Assembly (NCBI GenBank): GCA_966430775.1
Contig: CBJMMB010000082.1
Location: forward strand, 1 to 17,913
Direction of reading: 5' to 3'
Origin: Dyella_B sp966430775
GTDB taxonomy: Bacteria; Pseudomonadota; Gammaproteobacteria; Xanthomonadales; Rhodanobacteraceae
Length of the DNA stretch: 17,913 nt
Part shown: piece after piece, positions 6,889-14,668 of the stretch
Position numbering within the stretch: the stretch's first letter is position 1
How the letters are laid out: every line of letters starts with the position of its first letter
Notes under the pieces: generated by a model
What the model was told of the DNA's origin: nothing
Database searches by the model: none
The model's input: the letters and a program-made list of their open reading frames with translations, nothing else
Made by a program: the position numbers and the translations under genes

Positions 6889-6897
6889 CAACAAGGC

Positions 6898-9800
6898 ATG
6901 AACAAGATCTACAGCAAAGTCTGGAACGCATCGCTCGGCGCGATCGTGGTCGCATCGGAACTGGCGAGTTGCAAGAGCGCGTCCGGCGGCGCGGGCAAGG
7001 GCGCACATTCCGGCGTTGCATTGGCGAAGCTTTCGTTGGCGGTGCTGATTGGCATGGCGCTGGCGCCGAAGGCGGCGCTGGCCGAAGTGTGCAGTGGAAA
7101 CTTTGCGCAGACCGAATTGCCCCAGGCCGTCAGTGGCGCGTTCGCGTGCGGCGCGAATGCGTTCGCCGATGGCCGATACAGCACGGCGATCGGCAATGAG
7201 TCGAACGCATTCGGCGACAGATCGGTCGCGCTGGGCTATCACTCGTTCGCGCGTGGCGCCGGCAGCGTGGCGCTCGGTCATGATGCCACTTCCATTGGAA
7301 CGGGCAGCGTGGCGGTTGGACAAAACAGCACCGCATCGGGTGCCAACAGCGTTGCGCTGGGCGCCGATTCCAAGGCGCAGGAAAGCAACACTGTGTCGGT
7401 GGGCAACGACACAGTGAAACGCCGAATCGTGAACGTGGCCGATGGTATCGGTGACACCGATGCTGCGAACGTGTCCCAGCTCCGCGCATTGGAAGGCAGC
7501 GTCAGCGACGCGCAGCACTACTTCAAGGCCGACGGCAGGAAGGACGGCAGTGACGACGCGCGCGTCAGCGGCGAAGGCGCTGTAGCCGCGGGTGCGAGCA
7601 GCGTGGCGTCCGGCAATGCCAGTGTCGCGCTCGGCAAGGAAAGCGTCGCCGCGGGCATCGGTGGCACGGCGGTGGGTCAGGGCAGCATCGCCAGTGGCGA
7701 CTCCAGCGTCGCGCTCGGCCAAAGCGCAGTGAGTTTTGGCTACGGCAATACCGCGCTGGGCGCGCACGCCAGCGCGGAAGCGGAGCAACTGGCCACCGCG
7801 GTAGGCGCGCAGAGCCGCGCTGAGGGCAACGGTTCCACCGCGGTGGGTGTCACCGCCGAAAGCATCGGCCCAGGCAGCCTCGCTGCGGGCTTCGGTGCCA
7901 TCAGCGTGGGCGAAGCATCGGTGGCGCTGGGCGCCAACAGCGGCGCTGGTGGCCAGAACAGCGTGGCGATCGGCAACGCTTCGCGCGCGACCGGGAAGTC
8001 GGCTGCCGCGCTCGGCAACAATGCTGCCGCGCGAGGTTCGAGCGCGCTGGCGCTGGGCGATTCGACCGCTGCTAACGGCGACGCTAGCGTGGCGATGGGT
8101 GTGGCCGCCAGCAGCACGGACGCCAATGCCATCGCGGTGGGCACTTACGCGAGCGCGAGTGCGATCGGCGCCATCGCCATGGGTTCGCTGGCCAGCGCCT
8201 CCGGCAATTACTCCTTGGCGTTGGGCAGCACCTATGCTGACCTGTTGCCGGGCAATGTCATCTACATCGGCAACACCACGGCGACCGGCTACGGCGCCAC
8301 TGCAGTCGGTCCCGGCGCACGAGCCACGGGTGATCGCAGTCTTGCCCTGGGCGCCGCTGCACAGAGCAGCGCGGAACGTTCGGTGGCACTCGGCCATGGT
8401 TCGATCGCCGACCGCGACATGACAGTGTCGGTAGGCCAGCCCGGCTACGAACGCCAGATCACCAACGTCGCGCCGGGCACGCTGGGCACCGACGCGGTGA
8501 ACAAGAACCAACTGGATGCATTGGCCGACAGCGTCGGTGCGGCCAGCCACTACTTCGCCGCCAGGGGTGACGGTAATGACGACGCTCTCGCCGATGGCAA
8601 GTACAGCACCGCCGCCGGTTCCGTCAGCTATGCCAGGGGCGTGGGCGCATCCGCGTTCGGCAGCAACACCGACGCCCTCGGCGACTACAGCACGGCCGTC
8701 GGCTATGGCAGCACCGCATCGGGTGCATACAGCATGGCGTTGGGCAGCGGCGCCGAAGCCAACTACGACAACAGCATCGCGCTGGGACGCAACAGCTTGA
8801 CCAACGGCACCAACGCCGTGGCGATCGGCGCCGATACCGCTGCGCGCGCGCAGGACTCGGTGGCGATCGGCACCGGCAATGAGGCGTTCTATCTAGGCTT
8901 GCACGCCGGCGTGTCGGAAACCGGTTACGGCTCGGTCGCCCTGGGCAAGGGCGCGTCGATCGGCGATGACGCGGTGGCGTCCGTCGCCATCGGCCTCGGC
9001 GCGGCGGTCAATCACGGCACGGAACAGGGCATCGCCATCGGCACGGCCGCCTATGCGGGCGCGGATCAGTCGATCGCGCTGGGCGGCGTGACCTCCACTG
9101 ACACCGAACTGCTGCGCCTCAACGTTGCGCTGGGCTCCGGTTCGATGGCGCTGGGCGCCGGTGCACAGGCGCTGCAAGCGGACAACATCGCGCTGGGTCG
9201 CGCCAGCGAGGCGAACGCCGCCAATGCGGTGGCGCTCGGTGCGTTCTCCGTCGCCGATCGCGCGAACAGCGTGTCGGTGGGCTCGGCGGGCAACGAACGC
9301 CAGATCACCAACGTGGCGATCGGTACACAGGCGACGGATGCCGTGAACAAATCCCAGCTCGATGAGGTGGCCAACAACGCTGGCGCCGCCACCAGGTACT
9401 TCAAGGCGCGTGGTGGCGAGAACGCGCTCGACGATGCGATTACCGAAGGCGATTACGCCGTCGCCGCAGGCAGTTCCAGCTACGCCTCAGGCGATCGTTC
9501 GGTGGCGGTCGGCAACAGCAGCCGTGCCACCGCAATCGGCGCAGCGGCGTTTGGCGCGAACAGTGAAGCGAGCGGCGTCAATGCTGTAGCCGTGGGTCCA
9601 TTGGCCAAGGCAGCCGGTGCGCTCAGCGCCGCCATGGGCTACGACGCGCAGGCGGCCGACGTGGGTGCGACGGCCTTCGGTGCGGAATCGTTTGCTCTTG
9701 GCAACCGCTCGACCGCGCTTGGCATGAACGCTTTCGCCTTGGGTGAGCAAAGCACCGCGACGGGCTATGGAAGCAGCGCGCAGGGTGTCCAGAGCAGTGC

Positions 9801-12800
9801 GTTCGGTGCGCAAAGCGATGCCGACGGCTATTACGCGTCCGCGTTTGGCGCTTATGCGACGGCCCAGGGCGATTTCACGACGGCCATTGGCGTGGGTAGC
9901 GGCGCCGCAGGCAACGCAGCCACGGCGTTGGGTGCGGAAGCGGTGAGTGTCGGCGAGTACGGCGTTGCCATCGGTTCGCGCGCCTATAGCAGCGGCGTCG
10001 AATCAATCGCGATTGGCCACAACGCTATCGCTGATGGTGATGGTGGCATCGCGCTGGGCGGTGAATACATACCGCCGCCGGGTTCGTTCGGTCTTGGCAT
10101 CATCACGCAGGCCTACGGTCGCAATGCCATCGCCATCGGCGGCAGTGCCGTGGCAAGCGGCGACGACAGCGTCGCACTTGGGGCAGGGTCCCATGTCATC
10201 GCCAACAATGCCGTGGCGTTGGGCGCGATGTCGCAGGCGGATCGTGACAACACCGTGTCCGTGGGTTGGGCCGGTGGTGGTGAGCGCCAGATCACCAACG
10301 TGGCCGCCGGTACACAAGCGACCGATGCGGTAAACAAGTCGCAGCTGGACGAGGTGGCCAGCCAGGCGGGCGGGACCAGCAAGTATTTCAAAGCCAATGG
10401 TGTCGAGGGTTTGTTGGATGACGCCTTGCTTGATGGTGCCAATACGACCGCTGCCGGCGCAAGCAGTTCGGCGTTCGGCAGCGGCGCGACCGCCGTGGGC
10501 CACGCCGCGCTCGCCGACGGCAATGGTGCCGCAGCGTTCGGCGAATACAGCACTGCCTCGGCGGATGCTGCCGTCGCCATCGGCAGCGGTGCAACCAGTG
10601 CCGCCGCCGCCAACGTGGCGGTAGGCGCAGGCGCGACCGCCGCATCCGGCCGATCGGCCGTGGCGATCGGCACGGCCAGCAACGCTTCGGGCTTCGGTGC
10701 GGTGGCCGTGGGCGCCAATGCGCAAGGCTTCGGTATCGGCAGCTACGCCGGTGGTGGCAGCGCGACGAGCATCGGCGCCGGTTCCGTCGCATTGGGCTTT
10801 TACAGTCTCGCCCAGAAGGACGATTCGGTGGCGCTTGGCGTGTTCTCCGAGGCACGTGCGGAGAACTCGGTGGCACTGGGCGCCTACTCGCTTGCCGATC
10901 GCACCAACTCCGTCTCGGTGGGCAGCGTCGGAGCCGAGCGCCAGATCACCAATGTGGCCGCCGGTACGCAGGCGACGGATGCCGTGAACAAATCGCAGTT
11001 GGACGAAGTCGCCGGCCAGGCGGCGGGCACCAGCAAGTACTTCAAGGCCAATGGCAACAACAATGAAGGCCTGTTCGACGACGCGATTGCCGAGGGCGAC
11101 TATGCGATCGCAGCCGGCAGTTCCAGTCAGGCAACGGGTTCGCATGCCACGGCGATCGGCGCCGGTGCGAAGGCTAACGGCGAGCAGGCGCTGGCGGTGG
11201 GTGACAACGCGTTCGCTTCCTACTACAACGCCATCGCTATCGGTTCGAACAGCACGTCCAGCAGCTGGGCGTCTATTGCGGTGGGCCTGAACAGCCAGGC
11301 CACTGGTGCGCGCAGCGTTGCCATCGGCGAAGGCGCCAATGCTTCTCAGCTGAGCAACGTGGCGTTGGGGTGGGCCAGCCAGGCCACCGGTGCATACGCC
11401 ACCGCCTTGGGTGGTTCGGCGTGGGCCACGGGCACCAATACGCTTGCTGCGGGCAGTGGCGCGTGGGCGCAAGGTGACAACTCGACCGCGCTGGGTGCGG
11501 GGGCAGGTAGCTACGACGCCGTTGAACAGGCCACTGCAGTTGGTTCCAACGCACGTACCGACGCCTTTCGTGGTACGGCCATCGGTGCAGGCAGCCATAT
11601 TGCCGGGTGGGCGCCGAACAGCACGGTCGTTGGCGCGAACGCCTTCAGCTTTGCGAACAACGCTACGGCCATCGGCGAAAGCAGCCAAGTCGATTACGGT
11701 GCCGACAATGCGGTGGCGCTGGGGTCCGGCTCCTACGCCGATCGTGCGAACAGCGTATCGGTAGGTGCTGCCTCGACATGGACGGACGGCTACGGCGTGG
11801 AGCATGGCCCCATCACGCGCCAGATCACCAACGTGGCCGCCGGTACGGAAGCCACCGATGCCGTGAACAAGTCGCAGCTGGATGAGGTGGCCAACAATGC
11901 CGGTGCCGCCAGCAGATACTTCAAGGCGCGTGGTGGTGAGAACGTGCTCGACGATGCGATTGCCGAAGGCGATTACGCCGTTGCCGCAGGCAGCTCCAGC
12001 TATGCCGGGGGAGATCGCTCGGTGGCGATCGGTACGAACAGCCGCGCCACGGCGACCGGCGCCATGGCACTGGGCGCCGACAGCGTCGCCAGCGGCGTGC
12101 GTAGCGTTGCCATCGGCTGGTACGCAGGCGCGCAGGGCGCGTTCAGCACGTCCATAGGCACCAATGCCCAGGCATCCGACGTGGGTGCTTCGGCATTCGG
12201 TGCGGAATCGCTGGCCACCGGCAATCGCTCGACCGCGCTCGGCATGAATACCGAGGCCTCTGGCGAGCAAGGCACCGCGACCGGATACGGCAGCAGTGCG
12301 TTGGGTGCGCAAAGCAGCGCATTCGGTGCGCAAAGCTACGCGGCCGGCGATTTCGCTTCCGCGGTGGGTGCGAATGCACATGCCCTGGGCAGTGATTCCG
12401 TCGCCTTCGGGCACAACAGTGTTTCCGCCGGAAACCTCGGCGTGAGCGTGGGTGCGAACAGCAATGCGCAGGGCTTCGGCTCGGTGGCGATTGGTGGCCT
12501 CGCGCAGACCACGCAACCGTTCAGTGTCGCGGTTGGTCTTTCAGCGTTCGCCGACGGTTCTTGGTCGGTAGCGGTAGGTCCCGAAAGTTATGCCAAAGAT
12601 GGCGGTAGCGCACTGGGCTATCGCGCGGCAGCCAACGAATTCGGCACTGCGCTGGGCTTGAAAAGCACCGCAGATGAAAATGCCGTGGCGGCTGGCTACA
12701 ACACCCGCGCCGGCAGCAACGCCACCGCGATCGGCACGGAAAGCTGGGCCTTGGGCAATACGGCAACATCGCTGGGCTACAACAGCTACGGCTTGGCCAA

Positions 12801-14568
12801 CAACGCAGTGGCATTGGGTGCCAACGCATGGGCCGTTGCCGAAAACAGCGTCGCATTGGGCCAGGGTTCCCTGGCCGATCGCGCCAACTCGGTATCGGTC
12901 GGCGCAGCACGCGATTGGCAGGGGCTGGATGGCACCACGTACAAGGCCATCGATCGCCAGATCACCAACGTCGCGGCCGGCACCGAAGGCACCGATGCGG
13001 TAAACCTCGACCAGCTCAACGCCGCCGTCGGCGATGGCAGCACCAATCGCTACTTCAAGGCGGACGGCAAGAACGATGGCACCGACGATGCCAATGCCAG
13101 CGGCAAGCAGGCCGTGGCCAGCGGTGCGAATGCGAAAGCGCAAAGTAATGGCGCCGTAGCCATCGGTTATGCAAGTACTGCAGAAGGCGTGCAAAGTGTC
13201 GCGCTCGGCTTCAACGCTTTGGTAACTGACGACGCCAGCCTTGCACTGGGCGCCTATAGCGTGAGCACCGGCTTCAACAGCGTGGCCTTGGGCAACGGCA
13301 GCCTTGCCGATCGCGACAACGCGGTATCGGTCGGTCGTCCCGGCAGCGAACGCCAGATCACCAACGTCGCGGCCGGCACGGCCGATACCGATGCAGTGAA
13401 CGTGGCGCAGTTGAAGCGGGTTGGCCTGGTGGATGGCAACGGCAATATCGTTTCGGCAGTCACCTACGACGAAGGCAAGAACCAGCGTTCGGTGACGTTT
13501 GGCAATCCAACGCAGGGCGGTACCACACTCGCCAACGTTGCCGCAGGTCTGAGCGACACGGATGCCGTGAACGTCGAGCAGTACAAATCGCTGGCCAGCG
13601 CCATCGGTGGCGGTGCAGCGGTCGGCGCGAATGGCCTTGTCAGCACGCCACAGTTCAACATCATGGGCGTGAACTACGGCAACGTGGGCGATGCCTTCGG
13701 TGCGGTGAGCAATGAGCTGGGTTCGCTGAATTCGCGCGTGGGCAACCTGGAAGCACAGACCGGTTCTGGCGGCGCGGGCGGCCCCGCACTCGGAACGGGT
13801 GATGGCCTCGCCATCGGCAGCGGCAGTCACGCGCAAGACAAGACCGATGTCGCCGTGGGTTCGGCTTCCAGCGTCCACGCCGGCAACAGCACCTCGCTGG
13901 GCAACAACACGCAGGTGGCTGCTGCCGCCGATAACTCGGTCGCCGTCGGCGCCGATAGCAGCGTGACCGGTGCATCCGGCACTGCGGTCGGGCAGGGCAG
14001 CAGTGTCACGGCTTCGAACGCGGTAGCGATCGGTGCCGGCTCCGTGGCGGACCAGGACAACACCGTCTCGGTCGGCAACGCCAGCCAGCAGCGTCGCATC
14101 TCGCAGGTGGCCGATGGTGTCGCGGCCACCGATGCGGCTACGGTCGGCCAGGTTACGGCCTTTACGCAGAACGCGATCAACGCGGCCCAGAGCTACGCCG
14201 ATGCGGGTGATGCGCAAACGCTCAGCTCCGCCAATGCGTACACCGACCAGAAGACCGCCAACCTGGTTACCAACGACAACTTCAATGCGTTCCGCGATTC
14301 GGTAAACAACCAGTTCCACGCGGTCAACCAGCGCTTGAACCGTGTTGGCGCGATGGGCGCGGCGATGGCCGGCATGGCGGGCGCGATCGCCGCCGCACCG
14401 GGTACCGACAACCGCATCAGTGCGGCGGCCGGCACCTACGGCGGACAGGGCGCGCTGGCGGTTGGCGTCTCGCGTCGCATTCCGGGCAACGGCGCCGTGC
14501 TGCTGGGCGGTTCGGTCTCCGGTGGCGGCGAATCGAGCGGCACGGTTGGCGTCAGCTTCGGCTGGTAA
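6898..14568 (+). CDS. Giant trimeric autotransporter adhesin (YadA/XadA-like)
   Basis: A 2556-residue type Vc surface adhesin. Residues 1-62 form a long signal: the ESPR motif MNKIYSKVWNASLGAIVVAS, a linker, the hydrophobic segment ALAKLSLAVLIGMAL and a likely cut at ALA|E. Cys65 and Cys84 open the mature protein. The passenger is built of 14-residue beta-roll repeats (ALGxxSxAxGxxS style) in eight head segments, each ended by a neck (VSVG...RQITNVAxGTxxTDAVN) centred near residues 176, 520, 802, 1131, 1349, 1642, 2021 and 2153. Necks 1-7 are followed by a YFKAxG...DDA link back into the next head. After neck 8 comes a stalk beta-domain (VSAVTYDEGKNQRSVTFG) and a last short head, then a ninth neck near 2400, a coiled coil, and a YadA anchor from about 2480 to the terminal GVSFGW. 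No frameshift interrupts it. Likely role: attachment to surfaces or host cells and biofilm formation; the ligand cannot be read from sequence. Confidence 0.95.
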   Translation: MNKIYSKVWNASLGAIVVASELASCKSASGGAGKGAHSGVALAKLSLAVLIGMALAPKAALAEVCSGNFAQTELPQAVSGAFACGANAFADGRYSTAIGNESNAFGDRSVALGYHSFARGAGSVALGHDATSIGTGSVAVGQNSTASGANSVALGADSKAQESNTVSVGNDTVKRRIVNVADGIGDTDAANVSQLRALEGSVSDAQHYFKADGRKDGSDDARVSGEGAVAAGASSVASGNASVALGKESVAAGIGGTAVGQGSIASGDSSVALGQSAVSFGYGNTALGAHASAEAEQLATAVGAQSRAEGNGSTAVGVTAESIGPGSLAAGFGAISVGEASVALGANSGAGGQNSVAIGNASRATGKSAAALGNNAAARGSSALALGDSTAANGDASVAMGVAASSTDANAIAVGTYASASAIGAIAMGSLASASGNYSLALGSTYADLLPGNVIYIGNTTATGYGATAVGPGARATGDRSLALGAAAQSSAERSVALGHGSIADRDMTVSVGQPGYERQITNVAPGTLGTDAVNKNQLDALADSVGAASHYFAARGDGNDDALADGKYSTAAGSVSYARGVGASAFGSNTDALGDYSTAVGYGSTASGAYSMALGSGAEANYDNSIALGRNSLTNGTNAVAIGADTAARAQDSVAIGTGNEAFYLGLHAGVSETGYGSVALGKGASIGDDAVASVAIGLGAAVNHGTEQGIAIGTAAYAGADQSIALGGVTSTDTELLRLNVALGSGSMALGAGAQALQADNIALGRASEANAANAVALGAFSVADRANSVSVGSAGNERQITNVAIGTQATDAVNKSQLDEVANNAGAATRYFKARGGENALDDAITEGDYAVAAGSSSYASGDRSVAVGNSSRATAIGAAAFGANSEASGVNAVAVGPLAKAAGALSAAMGYDAQAADVGATAFGAESFALGNRSTALGMNAFALGEQSTATGYGSSAQGVQSSAFGAQSDADGYYASAFGAYATAQGDFTTAIGVGSGAAGNAATALGAEAVSVGEYGVAIGSRAYSSGVESIAIGHNAIADGDGGIALGGEYIPPPGSFGLGIITQAYGRNAIAIGGSAVASGDDSVALGAGSHVIANNAVALGAMSQADRDNTVSVGWAGGGERQITNVAAGTQATDAVNKSQLDEVASQAGGTSKYFKANGVEGLLDDALLDGANTTAAGASSSAFGSGATAVGHAALADGNGAAAFGEYSTASADAAVAIGSGATSAAAANVAVGAGATAASGRSAVAIGTASNASGFGAVAVGANAQGFGIGSYAGGGSATSIGAGSVALGFYSLAQKDDSVALGVFSEARAENSVALGAYSLADRTNSVSVGSVGAERQITNVAAGTQATDAVNKSQLDEVAGQAAGTSKYFKANGNNNEGLFDDAIAEGDYAIAAGSSSQATGSHATAIGAGAKANGEQALAVGDNAFASYYNAIAIGSNSTSSSWASIAVGLNSQATGARSVAIGEGANASQLSNVALGWASQATGAYATALGGSAWATGTNTLAAGSGAWAQGDNSTALGAGAGSYDAVEQATAVGSNARTDAFRGTAIGAGSHIAGWAPNSTVVGANAFSFANNATAIGESSQVDYGADNAVALGSGSYADRANSVSVGAASTWTDGYGVEHGPITRQITNVAAGTEATDAVNKSQLDEVANNAGAASRYFKARGGENVLDDAIAEGDYAVAAGSSSYAGGDRSVAIGTNSRATATGAMALGADSVASGVRSVAIGWYAGAQGAFSTSIGTNAQASDVGASAFGAESLATGNRSTALGMNTEASGEQGTATGYGSSALGAQSSAFGAQSYAAGDFASAVGANAHALGSDSVAFGHNSVSAGNLGVSVGANSNAQGFGSVAIGGLAQTTQPFSVAVGLSAFADGSWSVAVGPESYAKDGGSALGYRAAANEFGTALGLKSTADENAVAAGYNTRAGSNATAIGTESWALGNTATSLGYNSYGLANNAVALGANAWAVAENSVALGQGSLADRANSVSVGAARDWQGLDGTTYKAIDRQITNVAAGTEGTDAVNLDQLNAAVGDGSTNRYFKADGKNDGTDDANASGKQAVASGANAKAQSNGAVAIGYASTAEGVQSVALGFNALVTDDASLALGAYSVSTGFNSVALGNGSLADRDNAVSVGRPGSERQITNVAAGTADTDAVNVAQLKRVGLVDGNGNIVSAVTYDEGKNQRSVTFGNPTQGGTTLANVAAGLSDTDAVNVEQYKSLASAIGGGAAVGANGLVSTPQFNIMGVNYGNVGDAFGAVSNELGSLNSRVGNLEAQTGSGGAGGPALGTGDGLAIGSGSHAQDKTDVAVGSASSVHAGNSTSLGNNTQVAAAADNSVAVGADSSVTGASGTAVGQGSSVTASNAVAIGAGSVADQDNTVSVGNASQQRRISQVADGVAATDAATVGQVTAFTQNAINAAQSYADAGDAQTLSSANAYTDQKTANLVTNDNFNAFRDSVNNQFHAVNQRLNRVGAMGAAMAGMAGAIAAAPGTDNRISAAAGTYGGQGALAVGVSRRIPGNGAVLLGGSVSGGGESSGTVGVSFGW
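9301..9840 (+). repeat. Intragenic duplication, copy 1 (adhesin modules)
   Basis: This block aligns without gaps to 11821-12360 at a constant offset of 2520 nt. It covers a neck, the YFKARGGEN link and the head repeats after it. In 9361-9480 against 11881-12000 I count 10 differences in 120 bases, mostly silent third positions. Similarity falls after about 9490 and rises again around 9661-9800. Confidence 0.8.
11821..12360 (+). repeat. Intragenic duplication, copy 2 (adhesin modules)
   Basis: Partner of 9301-9840. Shared protein stretches include VNKSQLDEVANNAGAA, DDAI.EGDYAVAAGSSSYA, FGAES...GNRSTALGMN and TATGYGSSA. The copies have diverged mainly in the outward variable positions of the beta-roll, as expected after segmental duplication or gene conversion between modules. 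Confidence 0.8.
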
Positions 14569-14573
14569 CGGAA

Positions 14574-14607
14574 CGGCGCCCCCTTCCTGGATGGGAAAGG
14601 GGCGCCG
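14574..14607 (+). terminator. Terminator hairpin after the adhesin gene
   Basis: CGGCGCCCC (14574-14582) pairs with GGGGCGCCG (14599-14607); after one mismatch TTCC pairs with GGAA further in, closing on a short loop around 14588-14593. It starts 6 nt after the TAA. The tail GCGTTGTTC holds only a few T, so termination may be partial and some transcription may reach the protease gene 100 nt downstream. Confidence 0.65.
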
Positions 14608-14668
14608 GCGTTGTTCACCGCTTCATCCCGCGCGGAACGTTCCGCACCTCCATTGCAAGGAATCATGC

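Larger units (their letters stand above)
6377..6897 (+). other. Gene-free region upstream of the adhesin
   Basis: No open frame here has a good start, codon pattern or recognisable protein. The region instead contains a distal stem partner at 6410-6419, a strong hairpin at 6576-6602, a triple 9-bp repeat at 6672-6698, two TGACACC copies 50 bp apart (6665-6671 and 6715-6721) and GCGATGC/GCATCGC dyads near 6606-6648. I could not fix a promoter: TTGAAA at 6551-6556 resembles a -35 but has no matching -10. It is best read as a long regulatory or 5' untranslated region of the adhesin. Confidence 0.5.

Noticed and set aside
6784..6897. A 38-residue N-terminal extension of the adhesin
   Set aside because: AGGAGG before 6898 and the ESPR-type N-terminus show that translation starts at 6898.
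10003..12516. An 837-codon open frame on the minus strand
   Set aside because: It lies wholly opposite the adhesin. GC-rich repetitive coding DNA keeps the antisense frame free of stops; the protein is Arg/His/Gly-rich with no recognisable domain and no ribosome site.
7140..14060. A CRISPR-like or DNA tandem repeat array
   Set aside because: The periodicity is in the protein (14-residue beta-roll units). At DNA level the copies are diverged, lack constant repeats with unique spacers, and stay in one reading frame.
12541..14319. A 592-codon open frame on the minus strand (and a similar 559-codon one at 6871-8550)
   Set aside because: Same antisense artefact of the adhesin repeats; no start context and no family resemblance.
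14342..14668. A 109-residue N-terminal extension of the S8 protease
   Set aside because: It overlaps the adhesin's anchor in another frame; the signal peptide and AAGGAA site place the start at 14669.
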